Assembly: GCA_005502925.1 (NCBI GenBank)
Contig: SCPD01000002.1
Span: 744,001-808,000 of the forward strand
Reading direction: 5' to 3'
Source of the DNA: Rhizobiales bacterium Y(2018)
GTDB taxonomy: Bacteria > Pseudomonadota > Alphaproteobacteria > Rhizobiales > Aestuariivirgaceae
DNA length: 64,000 nucleotides
Part shown: positions 54,168-61,768 of the stretch, piece after piece
Position numbering within the stretch: the first letter of the stretch is position 1
How the letters are laid out: each line of letters begins with the position of its first letter
Position numbers and translations under genes: made by a program
Notes under the pieces: generated by a model
The model's database searches: none
What the model was told of the DNA's origin: nothing
The model's input: the letters and a program-made list of their open reading frames with translations, nothing else

Positions 54168-55547
54168 ATGGCCAGTGTCTGCGTCATCGGCGGCGGTCCG
54201 GCGGCGAGCATCTTCGCCATCCGCATGGCTGAGCTCGGCCATCAGGTGGACGTCATCGAAGCCGTCGCCTTCCCGCGCCCGCATCTGGGCGAATCCCTGA
54301 GTCCCGGGGTTCAGGCGCTGCTCCAGAGCGTGGACGCTGCCGGCGCGCTCGACGGTGCCCTGCCGGCGCGCAAAGTCGAGGTCGCCTGGGACGGCCCGGC
54401 GCTGATCCGCACGGATGAGCGCGAAGAGGGGCTGCTGGTCGATCGTGGTTTATTCGACCGCGCGCTGCTCGATCGGGCGCGCCGGCTTGGGATTCGTGTT
54501 CATCAGCCGGCCAGGATCGTCGATCGGAAGCAGACCGGGAACGGCTGGTGTCTCGCCATCGCCACGACAGAGGGAAAGGAAATTCTCCAGGTTGATTTCC
54601 TCGCCGATGCCCGCGGCCGCGCTGGCGCCACGGCCTGGCGCAGAGACACGACCGGGCCTACCACCTTGGCTCTTCATGCCTATTGGAAAGGCGCAGCACT
54701 GCCCACCCATCCGGTGATCCGGGCGGGTGATGCGGCCTGGTATTGGGCCGTGCCGCTTCCCGACGGTACCTGCCATCTGCAGGTCTTCGTCGATGCCAAA
54801 GAGTTCGGCGCCCTTCCGAAGGCCACGCTGGAGGCGCGCTATCTGGAGCTTCTCGGCCGTTCGGGCTTCGGGACCGGCGCGCGTCACAGCCCGGTCCAGG
54901 CGACCGATGCGACGCCCTATGTCGCCATTGGTGCTGCGACACTCTCCAGCATCGCGCTCGGCGAAGCGGCTTTAGCGCTCGATCCTTTGTCGTCGTCGGG
55001 CGTTCAGAAGGCGATCCAGACGGCACTCGCCGGCGCCATCGTCGCCAATACACTCATGAAGTCCAGGGCCTCGGCCGCCGCGGCCATGGCCTTCTATGCG
55101 ACGAATCTCGGCGAGGCCTCGACCCGCCATCGCAAGTGGGCCGCAAGCTACTATGCCGAGGCCGCGCGCGAGCGGGCGGATATCTTCTGGCGCCGGCGCG
55201 CCGGGCCTGCCGCCGCCGAGGCGTCGCGCCGGCCGGTGGTCGCGGCCGATGCGGCGAACGTCGCTTCGCATCGCGTCGAGCTGTCGCGCGATCTCGTCAT
55301 CGAGGACCTGCCCTGCATCGACGGTGAGTTCGTGACGCTCAAAAAGGCGCTGCGCCATCCTGGACTGGCGGGGCCCGTCGCCTATCTCGGCAATCAGCCG
55401 CTGGTGCCGCTCCTGAGCGAGCTCAATTCGAGCGCGACGCTGGTCGAGATCGCGCAAGGCTGGTCGCATCGCATGCCGTTCAAATCCGCTTTGTCGATCG
55501 CCATCTGGCTGCGCAACAACGGCGTCCTGGTCGAGGCCAGGCCATGA
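54168..55547 (+). CDS. FAD-dependent LodB/QhpG-like flavoprotein with PqqD-like C-terminus
   Basis: 459 residues. The FAD motif is VCVIGGGPAASIFAIRMAELG at residues 4-24, quoted in part GGGPAASI, and PHLGESLSPG plus ALDPLSSSGVQKAI mark the halogenase-like monooxygenase group. No Lys-based halogenase motif is evident. LodB and QhpG are related flavoproteins that hydroxylate the Trp during cysteine tryptophylquinone formation, so the same role is likely here. The last 75 residues (LVPLLSELNSSATLVEIAQG, ending LRNNGVLVE) look like a PqqD-type winged helix, i.e. a peptide-recognition element. Three bases separate it from the radical SAM gene. Confidence 0.82.
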   Translation: MASVCVIGGGPAASIFAIRMAELGHQVDVIEAVAFPRPHLGESLSPGVQALLQSVDAAGALDGALPARKVEVAWDGPALIRTDEREEGLLVDRGLFDRALLDRARRLGIRVHQPARIVDRKQTGNGWCLAIATTEGKEILQVDFLADARGRAGATAWRRDTTGPTTLALHAYWKGAALPTHPVIRAGDAAWYWAVPLPDGTCHLQVFVDAKEFGALPKATLEARYLELLGRSGFGTGARHSPVQATDATPYVAIGAATLSSIALGEAALALDPLSSSGVQKAIQTALAGAIVANTLMKSRASAAAAMAFYATNLGEASTRHRKWAASYYAEAARERADIFWRRRAGPAAAEASRRPVVAADAANVASHRVELSRDLVIEDLPCIDGEFVTLKKALRHPGLAGPVAYLGNQPLVPLLSELNSSATLVEIAQGWSHRMPFKSALSIAIWLRNNGVLVEARP

Positions 55548-58500
55548 CGGCGCTCACCCGATGGCTCGAGGCGCATGGCTTCGCCGAGCATGCCCAGCTC
55601 TTTGCCGAGAACGATGTCGATTTCGCCACCTTGCTGCTTCTCACCGACGACAATCTGAAGGAGCTCGGCCTGTCCTTCGGCGCCCGCAAGCGTCTGCTGA
55701 ACGCGCTCGCCGCGGCCAAGGTGCAGAAGCCCGAACCGGAAACGCGGGCCGAGGAGCGGCGCCAGCTCACCGTGATGTTCTGCGACATGGTGGGCTTCAC
55801 CGCGCTCGCCCAGCGCGTCGATCCCGAGGTGCTGAAGGACATCGTGCGCGGCTATGAGGATGCCTGCGCCGCCTGCATCGCGCGCTACGAGGGCTATCTG
55901 TTCCAGCGCCTGGGCGATGGCATCGTCGCGTTCTTCGGCTTTCCGCTCGCCCATGAGCGCGAGGCCGAGCGGGCCATTCGCGCCGGGCTCGACATCATCG
56001 ATGCCATGGCGCGCTTCAACGCGCCGGAGGGGGCGAAGCTCGAGGTCCGCATCGGTGTCGCCACCGGCATCGTCGTCGTTTCCGCCGATGGCCGCACCGC
56101 CGTCAGCGAGACCATGAATCTCGCGGCGCGTCTGCAAAGCACGGCTGAGCCCGGCACCATCGTGGTGAGTTCCAAGGTGCGCAAGCTCGCCGGCGATGTC
56201 TTCGACTACGGGGATATGGGCGCGCGCAGCCTCAAGGGCATCACGATGCCCGTACATCTTCACCATGTACTGGGCCTTGCCGCCACCGAGAGCCGCCAAA
56301 GCAACGACAAGCCGCTCATCGGGCGCGGCGCCGAGATGGAGACGCTGCTCGACAAATGGCGGCGCGTCCACGATGCGGGCGAGGGCTTCACCGTCAATGT
56401 CTGCGGCGAGCCGGGCATCGGCAAGAGCCGCATCGCCGATGCGCTCTGCGCCAGCCTTGAGCATGAGCACGCGCAGATCTGGCGCTTCCAATGCTCGCCC
56501 TTTCATCTCAACAGCGCCTTCTATCCGATAAGGACGCATCTCGACGAGGTGCTGCAGATCGGTGACGACAGCCCGGCCGATATGCGGCTCGACAAGCTGG
56601 AGGCGCTGATCGTCGGACGTTATGGCCTGCCGCTCCCCGATGTGCGCTTCATCGCCAATATGCTGTCGATCCCGTGCGAGGCCCGTTACGGCCCGCTCGA
56701 CATATCGCCGCGCCTCGCCAAGCAGGAAACGGTCCGCGTGATGGAGGACATGGTGGCGGCCGCCTCCCGTCTGCGTCACACGCTGCTGCTGTTCGAGGAC
56801 ATGCATTGGGCCGATCCAACGACGCTCGAGACCCTGGAGCGGCTGATCGGCAAGCTTGCCGGCATTCCCTTGCTGATCGTCGCCACCTATCGGCCGGAAT
56901 TCGAGCCGCACTGGTCGAGCCATGTCAATGTCGCGCTGCTCAATCTCGCCAAGCTCACCGGCCAGCAATGCAGCGAGATGATCTCGCGCATTGCCGAGGG
57001 CAAATCGCTGCCAGCGGAGATCGTCGAGCAGATCATCGCCAAGACCGACGGCGTGCCGCTCTTCGTCGAGGAGCTGACGCGCACGATCCTCGAATCGGGC
57101 GGGCTCGCCGAAGCCGGCGGGCGCTATGTCTATGCCGGCACGGCGCCGGGCTTCACCATCCCCGAGACCTTGCGTGATTCGCTCGCGGCGCGCCTTGACC
57201 GCCTCGCCAAGGCCAAGGCCGTCGCCCAGATCGGCTCCGTCGTCGGGCGCACCTTCAGCCATGAGATCATCCAGTCCTTGCATCACATGGACGAGCGGGC
57301 TCTCGCCGAGGGACTGGTGGAACTGACCGCATCAGGCCTCGCGATGAGCTCAGGACTGGCGCCGGGGCCGGTCTCCTACACATTCAAGCACGCTTTGATC
57401 CGCGATGTGGCTTACGACTCGCTGCTGCGCAGCCAGCGCAAGCCCTTGCATGCACGGATCGCCCAGGTGCTGGAGGAGCGCCATCCCGAGACGCGCATCC
57501 GCGAGCCGGAACTGCTCGCCCATCATTACACGGCGGCGGACGATCAGGCGGCCGCGGCACCCCTCTGGCTCAAGGCGGGCGAGGTGGCGATGCAGCGCTT
57601 CGCCGTGCCCGAGGCCGTCAGTCATTTGCGCAAGGGTATAGACCTGCTCGAGACCGCGTCGCCGGGGCCTGAGCGCGATCTCCTGGAACTGCGTTTCCGC
57701 GCGTCGCTTGGGCCTGCCCTCGTCGCCGGACGCGGCTGGGGGCATCCGGAATTGAGCGCGGTGCTGGAGCCCGCCTGGTCGCTGGCCCACCGGCTCCAGC
57801 ATCGGCAGGGCTATCTGCCGATATTGAATGCGCTCTGGGTGCATTATATGTGTATCGACCGTCTCGACGTGTCGCTGCGCTGGGCCGAGAAGCTTCTGGA
57901 GGTCGGCGCCGAGACCGGTGACGACAATCTGGTCATCGTCGGCCACCGCGCCGTTTCAGGCTCGGCCTTCTGGCAGGGCCGCTTCGATGTGGCCAAGGCA
58001 CATGGCGACAAGCTGCTCGCAATGTATGACGCCGAGCGGCATTGGCATGTGGCGCAGCTCACCAACACCGATCCTCTCACCGGCGAAGGCATCTACCGCG
58101 CGCAATATCTGTGGATCATCGGCTATCCGGATCAGGCGGTAGCGGCGAGCAACGACAGGGATGATCATGCGCGCCGCCGCAATCATCCCTTCGATCTCGC
58201 TTTCTCGCTGACGCTGGGCGCCCAGGCCTTCGATTTCCTGTGCGAGCCCGATGAATTGATGCGCCGCGCCGAGGAGGCCGATAGTGTCGGCCGCCGCTTC
58301 GGCGTCTCGCTTTTTTTCGAGGTGATGGCGGAAGTGAGCCGCGGCATCGCCTGGCTCAGAGCCGGGCGCCATGCCGACGCCGCCCTGCGCCTCGACCGCG
58401 CCATCACCCGCCTCGCCGCCACCGGCCATCGCATCTGGATCGGTTATTTATGTGCCCTCCAGGCCGAGGCGCTGGCGCTCAGCGGCGATATCCAGGCCGC

Positions 58501-58873
58501 CGAAAAGCTGCTCGACGAAAGTGTCGCGAGGATTTTGGCGGGCGAGGAGCGCTGTCATCTGGCCGAGGTGCTGCGCCTTAAAGGCTGGCTGCTGATGGAG
58601 CAGGCAAGGCCGGACGAGGCCGAAGAGCAACTGCGCGCCGCGCTCGCCGTTGCGCGTGCGCAAGGGGCCAGGTCGTGGGAATTGCGTATAGTGGCGACGC
58701 TGGCCCGGCTTCTTGCCGACAGGGGCGATCATGCCCAGGCCCTCGATATGCTGTCGGCGGTCCATGGCTGGTTCACGGAAGGCTTCGCGACCCGCGATCT
58801 GAAGGACGCCAAGGCTCTTATCGACGAGCTTCGGTCCCATTTGCGCAACAGAGGAGTGAAACATGCAGGGTGA
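55544..58873 (+). CDS. SAM-domain/adenylate cyclase/ATPase/TPR signalling protein
   Basis: 1109 residues with a sterile-alpha-motif domain at 1-55 (LTRWLEAHGFAEHAQLFAEN), a class III cyclase domain at about 65-240 (metal Asp in MFCDMVGFTAL and RLGDGIVAFFG), and an AAA/STAND ATPase with Walker A CGEPGIGKSR and Walker B LLLFEDMHWAD. TPR-type helices fill the C-terminal third. This architecture is common in rhizobia. Its start overlaps the flavoprotein stop (ATGA), so it is made together with the oxidase genes and may feed cAMP to the divergent Crp-type regulator. The second cyclase of the window is at 15969. Confidence 0.9.
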   Translation: MTALTRWLEAHGFAEHAQLFAENDVDFATLLLLTDDNLKELGLSFGARKRLLNALAAAKVQKPEPETRAEERRQLTVMFCDMVGFTALAQRVDPEVLKDIVRGYEDACAACIARYEGYLFQRLGDGIVAFFGFPLAHEREAERAIRAGLDIIDAMARFNAPEGAKLEVRIGVATGIVVVSADGRTAVSETMNLAARLQSTAEPGTIVVSSKVRKLAGDVFDYGDMGARSLKGITMPVHLHHVLGLAATESRQSNDKPLIGRGAEMETLLDKWRRVHDAGEGFTVNVCGEPGIGKSRIADALCASLEHEHAQIWRFQCSPFHLNSAFYPIRTHLDEVLQIGDDSPADMRLDKLEALIVGRYGLPLPDVRFIANMLSIPCEARYGPLDISPRLAKQETVRVMEDMVAAASRLRHTLLLFEDMHWADPTTLETLERLIGKLAGIPLLIVATYRPEFEPHWSSHVNVALLNLAKLTGQQCSEMISRIAEGKSLPAEIVEQIIAKTDGVPLFVEELTRTILESGGLAEAGGRYVYAGTAPGFTIPETLRDSLAARLDRLAKAKAVAQIGSVVGRTFSHEIIQSLHHMDERALAEGLVELTASGLAMSSGLAPGPVSYTFKHALIRDVAYDSLLRSQRKPLHARIAQVLEERHPETRIREPELLAHHYTAADDQAAAAPLWLKAGEVAMQRFAVPEAVSHLRKGIDLLETASPGPERDLLELRFRASLGPALVAGRGWGHPELSAVLEPAWSLAHRLQHRQGYLPILNALWVHYMCIDRLDVSLRWAEKLLEVGAETGDDNLVIVGHRAVSGSAFWQGRFDVAKAHGDKLLAMYDAERHWHVAQLTNTDPLTGEGIYRAQYLWIIGYPDQAVAASNDRDDHARRRNHPFDLAFSLTLGAQAFDFLCEPDELMRRAEEADSVGRRFGVSLFFEVMAEVSRGIAWLRAGRHADAALRLDRAITRLAATGHRIWIGYLCALQAEALALSGDIQAAEKLLDESVARILAGEERCHLAEVLRLKGWLLMEQARPDEAEEQLRAALAVARAQGARSWELRIVATLARLLADRGDHAQALDMLSAVHGWFTEGFATRDLKDAKALIDELRSHLRNRGVKHAG

Positions 58874-59267
58874 AAAGCACAAGGCCGATGAAGCGGCGAT
58901 CCGCCGGCTGGATGAGGAATGGGGCAGGGCCGCGTCGACCCAGAAGCTCGATGCCGTGGTCGGCTTCTACGCCCATGACGGTTCATTGGTGTGGCCGGGC
59001 GCGCCGGCGGTGCATGGCACCGCGGATATCCGCGCCAGCTGGAAGAAGATGATGGACATTTCCGGCCTCAATCTCCGCTTCACGCCCGAGCGCATCGTGA
59101 TCTCCGACGACGCCTCGCTCGCATCCGATTTCGGCAAGGTCGAGTTCGGTCACGAGGTCGATGGCAAGCCGGTCATGGAAATCGCCAAATATGTCGTGGT
59201 CTGGCGCAAGGAGAAGGACGGCTGGAAAGTCCTCTATGACAGCTACAATCTGAACACCGAGGCGTGA
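58863..59267 (+). CDS. SnoaL-like/DUF4440 small protein
   Basis: 134 residues with the NTF2-like cone fold pattern: EAAIRRLDEEWGRAASTQKLDAVVGFYAHDGSLVWPG in parts, then VHGTADIRASWKKMM and a WRKEKDGWKVLYDSYN end. Members include ketosteroid-isomerase-like enzymes and binding proteins; no catalytic residues are assigned. It overlaps the cyclase gene by 11 bases and is the last gene of the operon. A hairpin follows its stop. Confidence 0.85.
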   Translation: MQGEKHKADEAAIRRLDEEWGRAASTQKLDAVVGFYAHDGSLVWPGAPAVHGTADIRASWKKMMDISGLNLRFTPERIVISDDASLASDFGKVEFGHEVDGKPVMEIAKYVVVWRKEKDGWKVLYDSYNLNTEA

Positions 59268-59279
59268 CCAGGGATAGAG

Positions 59280-59318
59280 GCAGGGCTGCCCGGAGAGGGC
59301 ATTACCGGACAGCCCTGC
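59280..59318. terminator. hairpin ending the LodA-like operon
   Basis: GCAGGGCTGCCCGG pairs with CCGGACAGCCCTGC (59280-59318) with one mismatch-bulge. It lies between convergent genes and has no T-run. Likely stops transcription from both sides. Confidence 0.65.
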
Positions 59319-59339
59319 ACGGGCCGAGTTCGAGATGGC

Positions 59340-59627
59340 CTAGAACTCGCCGCGTTCGGTTGGCTTGGTCATGGACAGCGAATCCATGGCGATCAGATGC
59401 GGGTTGCAGATGGCGATGGATTTCGGTGGCTTGCCGGCCTTGTGGATGGTCACGCCGACATCATCCAGGAGGTCGGGGCCGAGCGTTGCCAGCGCTTCGA
59501 TATTTGCGCGTTCGATTTGCTGCGCCCGCCAGGTCTTGAATCCGGCGCCCAGCCACGTGGTGAATCTGCTGAACAGAGAGAACTGGGGTGGACGGGCAAT
59601 GGCGCGATGCTCGACTTGCGTGCTCAT
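59340..59627 (-). CDS. small DUF1127-like protein
   Basis: 95 residues. The region FKTWRAQQIERANIEALATLGPDLLDDVGV corresponds to the DUF1127 helix pattern (basic helix, then LxxLDxxxLxDIG). Some DUF1127 proteins in rhizobia influence RNA turnover or phosphate and carbon metabolism. The C-terminal 40 residues are not part of the domain. GGAGAG precedes the ATG at 59627. Convergent with the LodA-like operon. Confidence 0.68.
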   Translation of the reverse strand: MSTQVEHRAIARPPQFSLFSRFTTWLGAGFKTWRAQQIERANIEALATLGPDLLDDVGVTIHKAGKPPKSIAICNPHLIAMDSLSMTKPTERGEF

Positions 59628-60025
59628 GGGTCTCTCTCCTTTGTTGCCCCGGTTCTCGAATGGCCGGCTTGGAAATTGATGGGATGATTTAACGGCGAAG
59701 GGCCGCCGCCGTCTGTGTGGAAACTCACAGGCTTCCGCGAACGGCTTTGACAGGAGGTCCGGCGCGGCAAATAGTGATCGCCATGGACAGCCACCTGTCG
59801 AAAGAGGGCCATCTTTCGTTGGCGGCCATCATCTCGGCGGCAGTTTCGATGAGATAGCCCAGGCGATCGCCCGGCTTGTGGCGGAATAGCATGATCGGAT
59901 GCCGGTCTTCTCGACAGGGTTTGACCGGCCGAGCGGATGATCGCGTCCAAGGTGTCGCGAACCGACTTGAAAATTCTCACATATGAGTACATTCATGCAC
60001 AAATGAGCTTTTCGAGAATGCGGAA
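59628..60025. other. 398-bp intergenic region before the SorC-type regulator
   Basis: Contains the promoter of the DUF1127-like gene on the minus strand. On the plus strand TTGACA at 59747-59752 and AATAGT at 59770-59775 are 17 bases apart and could drive the regulator gene or a small RNA. The SorC-type operator pair is at 59978-60007. No further gene is visible. Confidence 0.5.
59978..60007. promoter_or_regulatory. operator pair upstream of the SorC-type gene
   Basis: CACATATGAG (59978-59987) and CACAAATGAG (59998-60007) differ by one base and start 20 bases apart, i.e. two DNA turns. The same spacing recurs at 61031-61060. Likely autoregulatory binding sites. Confidence 0.6.
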
Positions 60026-60961
60026 ATGACCCGCCGTCCCCTTCAGCGCGCACAGGCCGTGCTCGTTGCGAAGCGGTATTTCGTCGGCCGGCGCACGAAG
60101 TCGGAGATTGCCGATGAGCTCGGCATATCCAGGTTCAAGGTCGCCCGATTGATCGATGCGGCTATTGCGAACGGCATCGTTCGTTTCGTCATCGCCGAGG
60201 AGGGCGATCTGGATACGGAACTGGCCCAGGCCGTCCGGCAGAAATTCAACCTGAAGGCCGCGCTGGTCCTGAGCGGCCCCGACTTGCCGACCAACGCTCT
60301 GACGCAGCCTTTGGGTATTCTGGCCGCTCAGCTGCTTGAGGAAACTTTGGAGGATGGCCAGTTGCTCGGCGTTGCCTGGGGCCGGACGCTGGCGGCGACG
60401 GCGCGCGCCGCCGCGCGATTGCCGAAGGTTGATGTCATCCAGGCGGCGGGCAGTCCCGCCGGGTTAGACTTCACCCAAAGTCCGGTTGAGCTCGTCCACC
60501 GACTGGCGAGCGTCAGTGGTGGAGCAGCCTATCCGGTCTACGGCCCGATGTGGGCGGAGGATTCGCAGCTGATAGACAGGCTGCGCAGCGAGCCTTCCAT
60601 CGCCAATGTGATGGCGCGCTACGATTCGATCGACGTTCTCGTCGTCGGCATCGGTTCCTGGCATCCCGAGGAATCCTGTCTGTGTTCGGGATTCCCGTCA
60701 ACGTGGCGAGACGCGGCTCTCGCGAAAGGTGTTCGCGCCGATCTTTGTGCGACCCTGATCGATGATGCCGGCAACGCCGTGCCGAACCTGCTGGATGAAA
60801 TGGGCTTGAGCATCACCACCGCGCAACTGCGCCGCATCCCCGAAGTCATCGGCATCGGCGGCGGGCTGGAAAAGGCCGAAGCGATTGCCGCCGTGCTGCG
60901 CGGCGGCTGGATCAACGTCCTCGTCACGGACGCGGGCGTGGCCCGCAAACTGCTGGCCTGA
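60026..60961 (+). CDS. SorC/DeoR-type sugar-responsive transcriptional regulator
   Basis: 311 residues. An N-terminal helix-turn-helix (RTKSEIADELGISRFKVARLIDAA, residues 24-47) is followed by a sugar-binding domain with VAWGRTLAATARA and VVGIGSWHPEES, the SorC pattern, which senses phosphorylated sugars. ATG at 60026 with a modest GGAA site. It precedes the SIS, FGGY kinase and ABC permease genes and shares the operator pattern with them, so it should control the pathway and itself. Confidence 0.9.
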   Translation: MTRRPLQRAQAVLVAKRYFVGRRTKSEIADELGISRFKVARLIDAAIANGIVRFVIAEEGDLDTELAQAVRQKFNLKAALVLSGPDLPTNALTQPLGILAAQLLEETLEDGQLLGVAWGRTLAATARAAARLPKVDVIQAAGSPAGLDFTQSPVELVHRLASVSGGAAYPVYGPMWAEDSQLIDRLRSEPSIANVMARYDSIDVLVVGIGSWHPEESCLCSGFPSTWRDAALAKGVRADLCATLIDDAGNAVPNLLDEMGLSITTAQLRRIPEVIGIGGGLEKAEAIAAVLRGGWINVLVTDAGVARKLLA

Positions 60962-61030
60962 CTGCCATTCAAATCTCGGATTTTCTTCAGGCCAGACTTG
61001 GCAAGGGGTAGGTTTTGTTTCTTGAAACTG

Positions 61031-61084
61031 CTCAAATGAGCGAATTCGTGCTCACTTGACGATACCTGCCGTACCCTCTAATTA
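61031..61084 (+). promoter_or_regulatory. operator pair and promoter of the sugar operon
   Basis: CTCAAATGAG (61031-61040) and CTCACTTGAC (61051-61060) are 20 bases apart, as at 59978. TTGACG (61056-61061) is a good -35; TCTAAT (61077-61082) or TAATTA (61079-61084) may be the -10. The second half-site overlaps the -35, so repressor binding would block transcription. Confidence 0.55.
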
Positions 61085-61137
61085 GCCCACCTGGGGACAA
61101 GGGGATCATTCCCGACCTGAAAAATGGGAGCGTGACG

Positions 61138-61764
61138 ATGTCGTCTGCGGAGTTGTTGGATCGGGCGAGGCGCGTCATTCGGGCGGACGCGGAGGCCGTG
61201 CTGGCGACCCTTGGTACCGTCGATGACGCCTTTGTCGAAGTCGCCGGCCTTCTCAGCAGCTGCGTGGGAAAAGTTCTGGTTACCGGCAGCGGCACCTCCG
61301 GCGCGGTCGCGAGCCGCGCCGCGCATCTTCTCTCGGTCGGCGGCACGCCGGCGTTCTATTTGCCGCCCGCCGACGGGCTTCATGGCGGATTGGGCGTCTT
61401 GCAGCCGGGCGATATCGTCCTGGCCTTGTCGAAGGGGGGCAGTTCCGCCGAATTGAACGCGTTCTGCGCGCGCGCCCGGACGCTGTGCGGCTGCCTGGTT
61501 TCGATCACCGCGGCGCCCGAGTCCGAGCTGGGCCGCATGTCCGATCATGTGATCCATCTGGTTCTGCCGGAGGACGCCGACCTCGGGTCGGTCGTGGCGA
61601 CGGGAAGCTCTCTGGCATCCGCCGCCGTCACCGACGCTCTGGTCGAGGTGGCGCGCGTGGCGCGTGGTTATGGCTGGGACAAGATACTCTTCACCCATCC
61701 TTCAGGCGCCGTCGGCCGGGATGCGGAAGCGAGCCTCAAGCGGCTGGCCGGAGCCGAAAGCTGA
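61138..61764 (+). CDS. SIS-domain sugar-phosphate isomerase-like protein
   Basis: 208 residues, one SIS domain. The phosphosugar-binding loop reads VLVTGSGTSGAVASRAA (residues 47-63) and a second Ser/Thr-rich loop LALSKGGSSAEL near residue 97. Similar to KpsF/GutQ-type and hexuloisomerase-type proteins without their CBS domains. It probably isomerises the phosphorylated sugar of this pathway. ATG at 61138 has GGGAG 7 bases upstream; the GTG at 61132 is too close. Four bases separate it from the kinase gene. Confidence 0.87.
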   Translation: MSSAELLDRARRVIRADAEAVLATLGTVDDAFVEVAGLLSSCVGKVLVTGSGTSGAVASRAAHLLSVGGTPAFYLPPADGLHGGLGVLQPGDIVLALSKGGSSAELNAFCARARTLCGCLVSITAAPESELGRMSDHVIHLVLPEDADLGSVVATGSSLASAAVTDALVEVARVARGYGWDKILFTHPSGAVGRDAEASLKRLAGAES

Positions 61765-61768
61765 GGCG

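Noticed and set aside
54168-55547. Tryptophan halogenase
   Set aside because: The FAD part is halogenase-like, but no halogenase motif was found and the context is quinoprotein maturation.
55394-57286. 630-codon frame opposite the flavoprotein/cyclase junction
   Set aside because: It crosses two coupled genes on the other strand and has no recognisable domain.
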